Positions 34,607-41,904 of a stretch of 42,511 nucleotides of DNA are shown here, one piece after another. A program made the translations under genes and the position numbers. The first letter of the stretch is position 1. Each line of letters starts with the position of its first letter. A model generated the notes under the pieces. The model searched no databases. It saw nothing but the letters and a program-made list of their open reading frames with translations, and had not been told where the DNA came from. Source of the stretch: Pyrodictiaceae archaeon (GTDB lineage: Archaea > Thermoproteota > Thermoprotei_A > Sulfolobales > WAQK01); contig WAQK01000031.1 in NCBI GenBank assembly GCA_015520265.1, positions 1 to 42,511 on the forward strand. Reading direction: 5' to 3'.

Positions 34607-34795
34607 TCACTTTCTGAGCGGCGTGTAGTGCTTGGTCCACTTCAGCTTCCTGGGGTCTCTGCGTAGCTTCACCGCATTCTTGAAGCATTTGCTGGAGCAG
34701 TACCAGTGGATGGAGCCGTCCAGCTTGACGTACATGAGCCCCGTGCCGGGCTCTATCTCCTTGCCGCAGAACTCACAGACGTGTATCCTGGGCAT
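34607..34795 (-). CDS. rpl24e: Large ribosomal subunit protein eL24
   Basis: 62 residues from ATG 34795: the TRASH-type zinc site [34 protein letters not shown] with four cysteines, then a basic tail ([19 protein letters not shown]). A longer frame from 34840 lacks homology. AGGGTGA lies just upstream of the ATG, and a minus-strand ATTTAAA at 34845-34851 is the probable TATA. Confidence 0.95.
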   Translation of the reverse strand: MPRIHVCEFCGKEIEPGTGLMYVKLDGSIHWYCSSKCFKNAVKLRRDPRKLKWTKHYTPLRK

Positions 34796-34892
34796 TGCCG
34801 TCACCCTTCCCTCTCTGCTCCGGCGAGATGTATGGTTCAAGGTTTTTAAATATCACCGTCCCTCAGGACTGCCCGGTGCTTCTATGGTAAGA

Positions 34893-34899
34893 TTTATAG
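34893..34899 (+). promoter_or_regulatory. TATA box of the eS28 gene
   Basis: TTTATAG, centred about 39 bases upstream of ATG 34935 and about 30 upstream of an in-frame TTG at 34926. It predicts a start near 34923 and separates eS28 from the divergent eL24 promoter. Confidence 0.5.
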
Positions 34900-34934
34900 A
34901 TTCCACGGCTCTATCCTGGCAAGGGTTGAAGGGT

Positions 34935-35177
34935 ATGAGCAAGGAGGGGAAGGAGTTCAACGTCGTCGAGGAGATAGGGTTCCCAGCCGAGGTAATACAG
35001 ATCATCGGTAGGACCGGCGTGACCGGCGAGATTATCCAGGTGAGGGTGAGGGTCCTGGAAGGCAGGGATAAAGGCAGGATCATCACGAGGAACATCAAGG
35101 GCCCGGTCAGGATCGGCGACATCGTGATTCTCAGGGAGACCGAGAGGGAGGCCAGGAAGCTCTCCAGGAGAAGGTGA
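34935..35177 (+). CDS. rps28e: Small ribosomal subunit protein eS28
   Basis: 80 residues from ATG 34935. [61 protein letters not shown] is full-length eS28, an OB-fold protein of the small-subunit head. TTG 34926 could add three residues. Unlike its usual partners eL24 and L7Ae on either side, it is on the plus strand. Confidence 0.95.
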   Translation: MSKEGKEFNVVEEIGFPAEVIQIIGRTGVTGEIIQVRVRVLEGRDKGRIITRNIKGPVRIGDIVILRETEREARKLSRRR

Positions 35178-35244
35178 GCCTACATAGGCTTTTCGCCCCA
35201 TTCCCGCTGGAGAGCTGTTCTCAACCATTTCAGCCCTTATACAG

Positions 35245-35271
35245 CCTAGCCTGGGCGGTTTCAAGGCTAGG
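35245..35271 (+). terminator. Hairpin downstream of eS28
   Basis: CCTAGCC (35245-35251) and GGCTAGG (35265-35271) form a perfect seven-base stem with a 13-base loop, followed by AGTTTTGG. It lies in the 155-base gap between the convergent eS28 and L7Ae genes and may help end transcription, although archaeal terminators mainly need U-tracts. Confidence 0.3.
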
Positions 35272-35332
35272 AGTTTTGGAGTTGGAGAAAAGAGTTGTTT
35301 TGGTTCGCGGGTACCCCTGAGCCCGTGCCGGG

Positions 35333-35713
35333 CTAGGCGCTCTTGGTCTTGAGCTCGTTGACCTTGGCAACTATTTCCTCGACCAGGGTGCGAGCCTCTC
35401 CGGGGTCCAGGATGGCGGCGCTGGCGGCCGCGACCTCTATCCCGGCTGCCTCGCCGAGCTTCTTCTTGCTGGGCACGTAGACGTAGGGTATCTTCTTCTC
35501 CTCGCAGAGCAGGGGCAGGTGGGCCACTATCTCGGGCGGGTCCACATCCTCGGCGATCAGCACCAGCTTCGCCAGGCCCCTCTCAACGGCCTTGGTGGTC
35601 TCGTTGGTGCCCTTCTTTATCTTGCCCGTCTCCCTGGCCTTCTGCAGGGCCTCGTAGGCCTTCTGGGCCAGCTCTTCGGGTACCTCGAACTTCACATAGA
35701 AGGGTTTGCTCAT
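35333..35713 (-). CDS. rpl7ae: Large ribosomal subunit protein L7Ae (eL8)
   Basis: 126 residues from ATG 35713. [94 protein letters not shown] is typical. Besides the ribosome it binds kink-turns in C/D and H/ACA guide RNAs and in RNase P RNA, linking it to several genes here. GGGAGGAGG lies seven bases upstream of ATG 35713; TATA CTATATATAG at 35764-35773 predicts a 29-base leader. Confidence 0.97.
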   Translation of the reverse strand: MSKPFYVKFEVPEELAQKAYEALQKARETGKIKKGTNETTKAVERGLAKLVLIAEDVDPPEIVAHLPLLCEEKKIPYVYVPSKKKLGEAAGIEVAAASAAILDPGEARTLVEEIVAKVNELKTKSA

Positions 35714-35797
35714 GTTCATCCTCCTCCCACTAGGGTCGTCGCAACAAACCCTTAACCCCACGGCTATATATAGTTTTAGTGAAGGGCCAGCCTAAGC

Positions 35798-36649
35798 CTA
35801 GCCGCCATTCCCCGCAGGCTTTCCGACCGGTGCGATCTGGTAAGTGGTCGTGAACGTGTAGGGGGTCAGGTAGACCCGAACCTTGGCTCTGCCGTCGATG
35901 CAGGAGTCCAGTATCTCGGCTAAGTGGCTGAGACTGATGTTCCGCTCAGAGGCTTCGCCGGGGTTCACCCCCACCAGTATGTGGCCAATGACGTCCACCG
36001 TTATCCATGAAACCACACCGCCCAGACCCTCCCGCTCCACCGTGTCGCCCAGGGCGTCGGCCAGCCTATGGGCGTCGTCTAGGGATAAGCCTGGCTGCAG
36101 CTCCAGATATACTACGACTATTTCCCTGGCATCGAAGCCTGAGTCCCGGAACGCCTCGTATACGAGGTTGCCCACGTCTCTGGGCTCCGGAAAAGCGTCG
36201 TTCTCGACGCGGAAAACCCAGATGGCGACGCTGTGTCCTCCCACTCTAACGGTGTCTATGCTGAGGCCCAACTGTTTGAGGCTCTCGTTGAGCCTGTGGA
36301 TCGCATCGGCATACCTGGATGTATAGATGATGCGGCCAGCCGCGACCTGTACCGTGTCGTTGATCTCTTCGAGGACCCTGGAGTAGCTGTGGTCAGGGGT
36401 GCCCGGCATATACATGGGTGCCGATGGGACGTCTAGGTAGAAGTAGATGTCTCCGTAGGTCATGTCAGGTTTCTCTGTGAGGTTCTCGCTGCTGATCACG
36501 TGAAGATGATATGGGTTTCCGCCCAGAACTCTGGGCTCGCCGGCTGGTGCAGGCTCCGAGGGGCTGAGCCTCGGCGAGGCGGCGAGCAGCGCCAGTAGGG
36601 CCAGCACAACTCCTACGGTGAGGGTGGTCTTGTAGGGGCTGGGGGCCAC
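35798..36649 (-). CDS. Secreted or membrane-anchored protein of unknown function
   Basis: 283 residues, not recognised. The N-terminus MAPSPYKTTLTVGVVLALLALLAASPRLSPSEPAP is a signal peptide or anchor. The rest looks like an extracellular alpha/beta protein with two similar-looking segments (residues about 105-180 and 180-250), with potential N-glycosylation sites such as NLT, NDT, NES and NIS. GTG 36649 is supported by AATATAATA at 36684-36692, which gives a 12-base leader. It stands alone, with no partner of known function. Confidence 0.6.
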   Translation of the reverse strand: MAPSPYKTTLTVGVVLALLALLAASPRLSPSEPAPAGEPRVLGGNPYHLHVISSENLTEKPDMTYGDIYFYLDVPSAPMYMPGTPDHSYSRVLEEINDTVQVAAGRIIYTSRYADAIHRLNESLKQLGLSIDTVRVGGHSVAIWVFRVENDAFPEPRDVGNLVYEAFRDSGFDAREIVVVYLELQPGLSLDDAHRLADALGDTVEREGLGGVVSWITVDVIGHILVGVNPGEASERNISLSHLAEILDSCIDGRAKVRVYLTPYTFTTTYQIAPVGKPAGNGG

Positions 36650-36683
36650 CAGGGTCTACCACAGTGGATCTACGGATGAACCG

Positions 36684-36692
36684 TATTATATT
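36684..36692 (-). promoter_or_regulatory. TATA box of the secreted-protein gene
   Basis: AATATAATA on the minus strand, preceded there by a run of seven A residues, centred about 39 bases upstream of GTG 36649. The gap to the GluRS stop is only 65 bases. Confidence 0.5.
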
Positions 36693-36714
36693 TTTTTAGA
36701 AAGGCTGGCCGGGC

Positions 36715-38463
36715 CTACTTGTGGGTGAAGTAGGCTTCAACCGCCTCGCCGGAGACCGCTCGTATCTTGACGAAGCCGTAGCGGAACAGCTGGAGCTGGG
36801 CTCCGGGCTCCAGTCTGGCTATGTGGCTCTCGGCCAGGCCCTGGTCCTCGAGTAGGCTGAGGCCTTCGGGCCTCTTCACGGTCATCCTCACGGCCGAGCC
36901 CTCCGGCACCCACTGGATTATAGGTGCCCCTGCCTTCCTGGCCTCCTCCAGGCTCTTGCCGGTGTAGATCAGCTTGTCGCCGCTGAGCTTGAAGTTGGCT
37001 AGGTCCATGAGTCTGATGAGCCTGCCCTGGTATTTCTCGGCGTCGGGGCCGGCCAGGTAGATCTTCTCGCTGGGCCTCACCTCTATCCTCCTGCAGCCCT
37101 TCTCGGGCTTTGAGGGGTGGTAGGGTATGCATGCCTCCAGGCTCTCCTCTACACTCTCCAGTCTCACGGCTTTGGGGCTGGGGACGAACATGTACCTGTC
37201 GGCCTGCTCGTCGAGGAGCTTCCTGTTGGTTGCTGCGAGGTTGTCGAAGCTTATCGCTGCGTCAGTATGTTTCACGCCCACGTGTAGGATGGTCCTCCGC
37301 ACGGCTTCGGGGAGGAAACCCCTGGTCCTCAGTGCTGCGAGGGTTCCGAACCTGGGGTCTCCGAGACCCTCGTACTCGCCTGGGTGCTGTTCCAGTAGCT
37401 CCCTTATCTTGGACTTGCTCATCATGAATCCTTCCAGCTTGAGGCGCCCGAAGTGCACTGTTTCGGGGTAGCTCCACCCCATGTGCTTGTATAGGAAGCC
37501 CTGCTTCACAGTATTGACGGCGTGCTCCTTGCCCCTCAGGATGTGGGTCACGCCCATGAGGTGGTCGTCGGTCCCAGCGGCGAAGTTGTAGGTGGGCCAG
37601 ACTAGGTACCTGTCGCCGGTGAGGGGGTGCGGGGTCTTGGATGTGTCTATGATCCTGAAGGCCACCCAGTCCCTCACCGAGGGATCGGGGTGGTTGAGGT
37701 CCGTCTTGACCCTGAGCACGGCCTCGCCCTCGACGTAGTGGCCTGAGAGCATCTTGTCCCACTCTTCCAGCTGGTCCTCCACGCCCCGGTCCCTGTGAGG
37801 ACAGGCCTTGCCCTGGAGCCTCAGCTGGGCAAACTCCTTGGGGTCGCAGATGTCGACGTAGGCTCCTCCCCTCTCTATGAGCTGCCTGGCGATGTCGTAG
37901 TATATCTCCATCCTGGAGGACTGGACGTACTCCCGGTCCCACTCCACGCCGAGCCAGGCTAGGTCCTCTTTTATCAGCTTGTAGGCCTCGGGGAGGGGCC
38001 TCTTGGTCCTGGGGTCCGTGTCCTCGAACCTGAGGATCATCTCGCCGCCGTACATCCTGGCGTACTCGTGGCAGAGCACCGCCGGCCTCGCGTTGCCCAG
38101 GTGCAGGACGAAGTCGGGGTTGGGGGCGAACCTGGTCACAATCTTCTTATACTTCTCGGCGTTGGGGAGAGGGGGCAGCTTCTTCTCCTCCTCGACCCGC
38201 CTCTTCTCCTCCAGGGCTCCGGGCCACTCCTCCTCCAACAGCCTCCTCTGCTCATCGAGGCCCAGCTTGTTGACCTCCGCGACCACCTGGGCCACTATCC
38301 TGGCAACCTCCCTGGCGTGGGGCCTGAGCTCCGGCGCCTCGGCGAGAACCTTGCCTACCACGGGGCCTGGGCTCGCCTTGCCCCCATGCTTGATCGCGTT
38401 GATCAGGGCGTGCTTCCTGGCCAGCCGCTTAGCCTTCTCCGCAAACCCGTTTCCGCTCGACAT
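36715..38463 (-). CDS. gltX: Glutamyl-tRNA synthetase (archaeal class I type)
   Basis: 582 residues from ATG 38463. An N-terminal helical extension of about 110 residues precedes the class I core: RFAPNPDFVLHLGNARPAVL contains the HIGH-equivalent HLGN and FMMSKSKI the KMSKS loop. The C-terminal part is the all-beta anticodon domain of archaeal/eukaryotic GlxRS. In archaea this enzyme charges tRNA-Glu and usually also makes Glu-tRNA-Gln for amidation. It overlaps the DUF2118 gene by 35 bases. Confidence 0.96.
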   Translation of the reverse strand: MSSGNGFAEKAKRLARKHALINAIKHGGKASPGPVVGKVLAEAPELRPHAREVARIVAQVVAEVNKLGLDEQRRLLEEEWPGALEEKRRVEEEKKLPPLPNAEKYKKIVTRFAPNPDFVLHLGNARPAVLCHEYARMYGGEMILRFEDTDPRTKRPLPEAYKLIKEDLAWLGVEWDREYVQSSRMEIYYDIARQLIERGGAYVDICDPKEFAQLRLQGKACPHRDRGVEDQLEEWDKMLSGHYVEGEAVLRVKTDLNHPDPSVRDWVAFRIIDTSKTPHPLTGDRYLVWPTYNFAAGTDDHLMGVTHILRGKEHAVNTVKQGFLYKHMGWSYPETVHFGRLKLEGFMMSKSKIRELLEQHPGEYEGLGDPRFGTLAALRTRGFLPEAVRRTILHVGVKHTDAAISFDNLAATNRKLLDEQADRYMFVPSPKAVRLESVEESLEACIPYHPSKPEKGCRRIEVRPSEKIYLAGPDAEKYQGRLIRLMDLANFKLSGDKLIYTGKSLEEARKAGAPIIQWVPEGSAVRMTVKRPEGLSLLEDQGLAESHIARLEPGAQLQLFRYGFVKIRAVSGEAVEAYFTHK

Positions 38464-38935
38464 CCCCCTCACCCGCGACCACCAGTATGTACTTCTCAGG
38501 GACGTACTCGGGGTTCCATGCTATATATACCAGCACCCCCGGCATGGGGGTCTTAACCACCCTGGTCTCGTTCTTCGCGGTGACCACGTAGGCCACCTTC
38601 TCCCACTTCTCCACCTTGTCACCCTCCCGGGGGAAGATGTGGACCAGCGTGCCGGCCGCCTCTATGAGTCCCACCTGCACCCCGGGGCCCAGGATAAGGG
38701 CCTCTCCCTGGGCTGGGAGGAGTGTGGCGAACCTCTTCCTTATCCTGGCCTCCTCAAGGTCGATGATCTCGTAGAAGCCCTGCTCGTAGGGTATCTCGAC
38801 CAGGTCGCCGGGCCCCGGCTCGCCCTTCCGGACCTCGACGCACTCGCCCCTGTCGTGGAGATTGGCGGGTCCCCGGGTGCCGGTCTCCGGGTTCTCGACG
38901 AACAGCCGGGGGAACCTGTAGTCGTTCTCACCCAC
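38429..38935 (-). CDS. DUF2118 protein with a biotinyl/lipoyl-like domain
   Basis: 168 residues. The C-terminal half (GTLVHIFPREGDKVEKWEKVAYVVTAKNETRVVKTPMPGVLVYI) has the barrel-sandwich pattern of biotinyl domains but no Met-Lys-Met attachment site. The family is commonly coupled to gltX or isoprenoid genes in crenarchaea, as here; function is unknown. GTG 38935 lies one base after the prenyl synthase stop. Confidence 0.78.
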   Translation of the reverse strand: MGENDYRFPRLFVENPETGTRGPANLHDRGECVEVRKGEPGPGDLVEIPYEQGFYEIIDLEEARIRKRFATLLPAQGEALILGPGVQVGLIEAAGTLVHIFPREGDKVEKWEKVAYVVTAKNETRVVKTPMPGVLVYIAWNPEYVPEKYILVVAGEGDVERKRVCGEG

Positions 38936-38936
38936 T

Positions 38937-39932
38937 TCAGTATTCCCTCCTAACTATGAAGTCGGCTAGCTCCACTAGTATCTCCTTCGCCTCCTCGTCC
39001 CGCGCGTCTACCCTGGAGAGGCTTTTCTTGGCCTCGTCCACGAGCTTCTTGGCCCTCTCCATCGCGTGGTCCAGCGCCCCGGCCTCACGTATAAGCTCGG
39101 CAGCCCTCCTGTACTCCTCCTGGGACGCGTTGGGATTACCCACTACTCTCTTCAGGAACTCCCTGCCCTCGTCGTCGAGGTGCTGCATAGCGTAGATTAT
39201 GAGAAGGGTCTTCTTCCCCTCCCTAAGATCGCTGTACACCGGCTTGCCCAGCTTCTCCCCGGACCCGTAGATGCCCAGTATGTCGTCCCTTATCTGGAAC
39301 GCTACGCCTACCCTCCAGCCGTACTCGCCCAAGGCCTCGACCTCCTCGGAGCTGGCGCCTCCGGAGAGGCCGCCGACCCGCGCCGAGGCCTCTATGAGTG
39401 CGCCGGTCTTCCTGTATATCATGTCCATGTACTCGTCCACGGTGACGTCCCACCGCTCCTCGAACATCATGTCGAGGGCCTGGCCCTCAGCCACAGTGGA
39501 CGCCGCCTTGGCTAGGACCCTCATCGCTTCAACCACGCGGCCGGGCTCGATGCCCCTCTCCAGGAGTCGGGAGGCCGACTCGAAGGCCTTGGCGAAGAGC
39601 AGGTCGCCTGCAGTTATTGCCATGGGCTCCCCCCACACCCGGTGGACCGTGGGGACGCCGCGCCGGTAGTCGTCGCGATCCATGATGTCGTCGTGGATTA
39701 GTGTGAAGACGTGGATGAGCTCTAGGGCTGCTGCGGCGGGAAGGGCGTCCTCCTCGGAGCCTCCCACAAGCCTCGAGGAGAGGAGGGCCAGCGCGGGTCT
39801 AACCCTCTTGCCGCCCGCCCTTATCAGGTGGAGGGAGGCCTCGTAGAGTTCCTTGGGTGTGCCCGTCACGAAGCTGTAGATGTACTCATCGACGCGGCGG
39901 GCAGCGTGCTTAAGGTAGTCTGAGAGCCCCAT
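38937..39932 (-). CDS. Polyprenyl (geranylgeranyl) diphosphate synthase
   Basis: 331 residues. The first aspartate-rich motif is HDDIMDRDDYRRGVPTVHRVWG (about residues 78-99), and the second is FQIRDDILGIYG; GGKRVRPALALL is the preceding basic region. It condenses isopentenyl diphosphate onto allylic primers to build the C20 or longer chains of archaeal ether lipids. Chain length is not certain from sequence. ATG 39932 has GAGGGGTGATGA a few bases upstream and a TATA box at 39985-39993. Confidence 0.95.
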   Translation of the reverse strand: MGLSDYLKHAARRVDEYIYSFVTGTPKELYEASLHLIRAGGKRVRPALALLSSRLVGGSEEDALPAAAALELIHVFTLIHDDIMDRDDYRRGVPTVHRVWGEPMAITAGDLLFAKAFESASRLLERGIEPGRVVEAMRVLAKAASTVAEGQALDMMFEERWDVTVDEYMDMIYRKTGALIEASARVGGLSGGASSEEVEALGEYGWRVGVAFQIRDDILGIYGSGEKLGKPVYSDLREGKKTLLIIYAMQHLDDEGREFLKRVVGNPNASQEEYRRAAELIREAGALDHAMERAKKLVDEAKKSLSRVDARDEEAKEILVELADFIVRREY

Positions 39933-39959
39933 TTAATCATCACCCCTCAGTAGTAATGA

Positions 39960-40016
39960 CCGGTGAAACCTTGACACGGTGGCACTAAATATCTTACCGT
40001 TTACCGGGTTCACCGG
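39960..40016. promoter_or_regulatory. Prenyl synthase promoter with flanking inverted repeat
   Basis: The minus-strand TATA box GATATTTAG (39985-39993) is centred between perfect eight-base inverted arms, CCGGTGAA (39960-39967) and TTCACCGG (40009-40016). The left arm covers the predicted start near 39962, and the right arm overlaps the end of the IPP isomerase gene. Confidence 0.4.
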
Positions 40017-41107
40017 GCAGCCAGGTAGCTCTCCGGCTCCAGACCCCGGAGCACCATCCATTCCCTGAGCCTTCCCCTGACAAGTATCCGGGATCTCCTG
40101 AGGCATCCGTAGTCGCCGCACCCTGCCAGAAAAGCCGCAGTCCTGAGCTCCGCGACATAGGTGTCCAGTAGCAGGCGGAGGCCCTCCATGCCGCCCTCCA
40201 CCACGGCCTGCAGAGCTGGCCTGGCGAAGCCAGCCACGTCGGCGCCCAGCGCTATGGCCTTGGCGGCGTCGAGGCCGGACCTTATGCCGCCGCTCCCCAC
40301 TATGGTTGAGTCGGGCGCAGTGCTCCTCACCTCCACTATGGAGGCGGCTGTGGGTATGCCCCAGGAGAGGAACTCCCCGGCTGCCCTGCTGTGCACCTTG
40401 AGGCCCCTCTTGGCTGCCCTGTACATCTCGACGGCCACCCAGCTAGTGCCGCCCGCGCCAGCGGTGTCGAATAGCTTTATGCCGCACTCGTAGAGCGGCC
40501 TGACCACCTCGGCGGAAAGCCCGGCGCCCGTCTCCTTGACCATTATGGGGACGTCGACCTGCTCGGCCAGGCTGCATATCCTGTCTATGAGGCCTGAGAA
40601 CTCTGTGTCACCCTCAGGCTGGAAGGCCTCCTGGGCCGGGTTCAGATGGAGGGCTATGGCGTCGGCCTCGATCATCTCGACGGCCTTAAGGACTTCCCTG
40701 ACACCGTAGCCCTTGGCCAGTTGCACCGCGCCTAGGTTTGCCACGAGGGGTATGCTGGGAGCCTCCTCTCTGGCAACCCTGAACGTGTACTCGAGGCTGG
40801 GGTCCTCTATGGCCGCCCTCTGGCTCCCGACGCCTAGGGCCACCCTAAGCTCCTCGGCCACCCGGGCCAGCGCCCTGTTTATCTCCACAGTGTCTGGGTG
40901 CCCACCCGTCATGCCGGTTATCATTAGGGGTGCGGACAGGGTTTTGCCCAGGAACTCCACCTCCAGGTCCACCGAGCCCAGATCCGCCTCCGGGAGGGCC
41001 TGATGCACGAACATCACGTCGTCCAGCCAGGTGCTGGCCCATCCTTCCACCTTCTCCCTGAGCACGATCTCTATATGCTCCAGCTTCCTAGCCTTGGTGG
41101 GGTTCAA
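40010..41107 (-). CDS. fni: Type 2 isopentenyl-diphosphate delta-isomerase
   Basis: 365 residues. TRKLEHIEI-like N-terminus (ARKLEHIEIVLREKVEG), LSAPLMITGMTGGHP, ALGVGSQRAAIED, DAIALHLNPAQEAFQPEGD, MVKETGAGLS, DTAGAGGTSWV and SGGIRSGLDAAKAIALGADVAG are the FMN- and substrate-binding motifs of the TIM-barrel flavoenzyme that interconverts IPP and DMAPP. TTG start overlaps the kinase stop in TTGA. Confidence 0.96.
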   Translation of the reverse strand: MNPTKARKLEHIEIVLREKVEGWASTWLDDVMFVHQALPEADLGSVDLEVEFLGKTLSAPLMITGMTGGHPDTVEINRALARVAEELRVALGVGSQRAAIEDPSLEYTFRVAREEAPSIPLVANLGAVQLAKGYGVREVLKAVEMIEADAIALHLNPAQEAFQPEGDTEFSGLIDRICSLAEQVDVPIMVKETGAGLSAEVVRPLYECGIKLFDTAGAGGTSWVAVEMYRAAKRGLKVHSRAAGEFLSWGIPTAASIVEVRSTAPDSTIVGSGGIRSGLDAAKAIALGADVAGFARPALQAVVEGGMEGLRLLLDTYVAELRTAAFLAGCGDYGCLRRSRILVRGRLREWMVLRGLEPESYLAAR

Positions 41108-41904
41108 CCCTCTCCCTCCGGCTCCACTATGGTGCAGGGGGTCAGCTCCCCCTTCAGCGCCTTGTAGAAGGAGGCTGGCCTTAGCCCGTTAAAAACTGTG
41201 ACCCTGAGCCCCATCCTCGCTATCCTGACGATGGAGCCCAGCTTGGAGGCCATCTCCCCGGTCACCTCAAACTTTCCCCTCCTTCTGCCAGTCTCGACGC
41301 CGAGGAGCTGGGAGGGCGTTGCCCGCTCCACCAACACCGCGCCCGGCTCCGAGGGGTCCCTGTCATATATCCCGTCAACGTCGGTGGCGAAGAGGGCCTC
41401 AGAGGCTGGGAGCTTCTCGGCCAGCTGCTCCATCACAGTGTCGCCGCTGATTATCACCGGGGCTCCGCCCGGCGCCGCTATGTCGCCGTACAGTACGGGC
41501 ACGCCGCCCGCCTCGAGCACGTCCACTACTGGTCCGACCAGTATGCCCTCCGCGGTCCACACCGCGTGGGTAGGGATGAGGACTGCTGGCACGCCCTCTG
41601 ACTGGAGGAAGTCGGCCACCAGGAGGCCCAGCTCGTTCATGGCCAGCGAGATCTGGGCCAGCGCCTCGGCGTCATAGCCCCCCTTTTCCTCGAGGTGGGT
41701 GTGGGCGGTGAAGTGGCCGAAGGAGCCTCCCCCGTGGACCACCACCAGTTTGTCGCGGGTCTCGGACAGGTAGCGGGAGATCTCGGCCGCTATGCCGCGT
41801 AGCCTTGCGTACCTCACGTGGAAGGGCCTGGTCTTATCCGATAGTACGCTTCCACCTATTTTCAGCAGTTTTAACCTAGATCCTGAGCCTGGCAAAGCAC
41901 ACAC
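41104..41904 (-). CDS. Isopentenyl phosphate kinase
   Basis: 266 residues of the amino-acid-kinase fold. LLKIGGSVLSDK is the phosphate loop, VVHGGGSFGHFTAH contains the histidine diagnostic of isopentenyl phosphate kinase, and SGDTVMEQLAEKL and FATDVDGIYDRDP are the nucleotide site. It makes IPP from isopentenyl phosphate, the last step of archaeal mevalonate variants. GTG 41904 is given; TTG 41895, nine bases later and better spaced from GGGGGTG, is equally possible. Confidence 0.94.
   Translation of the reverse strand: MCALPGSGSRLKLLKIGGSVLSDKTRPFHVRYARLRGIAAEISRYLSETRDKLVVVHGGGSFGHFTAHTHLEEKGGYDAEALAQISLAMNELGLLVADFLQSEGVPAVLIPTHAVWTAEGILVGPVVDVLEAGGVPVLYGDIAAPGGAPVIISGDTVMEQLAEKLPASEALFATDVDGIYDRDPSEPGAVLVERATPSQLLGVETGRRRGKFEVTGEMASKLGSIVRIARMGLRVTVFNGLRPASFYKALKGELTPCTIVEPEGEG

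Noticed and set aside
34632-34934. Upstream extension of the eS28 frame
   Set aside because: It runs antisense through eL24 and across both promoters, and eS28 homologues begin at about 34935.
35178-35332. Possible tRNA or sRNA in the gap between eS28 and L7Ae
   Set aside because: No cloverleaf, T-loop or C/D boxes could be fitted; only a short hairpin is supported.
39933-40121. Small minus-strand frame between prenyl synthase and IPP isomerase
   Set aside because: It mostly overlaps the isomerase in another frame and shows no homology; the RNase J-like gene found here in some crenarchaea is not present.
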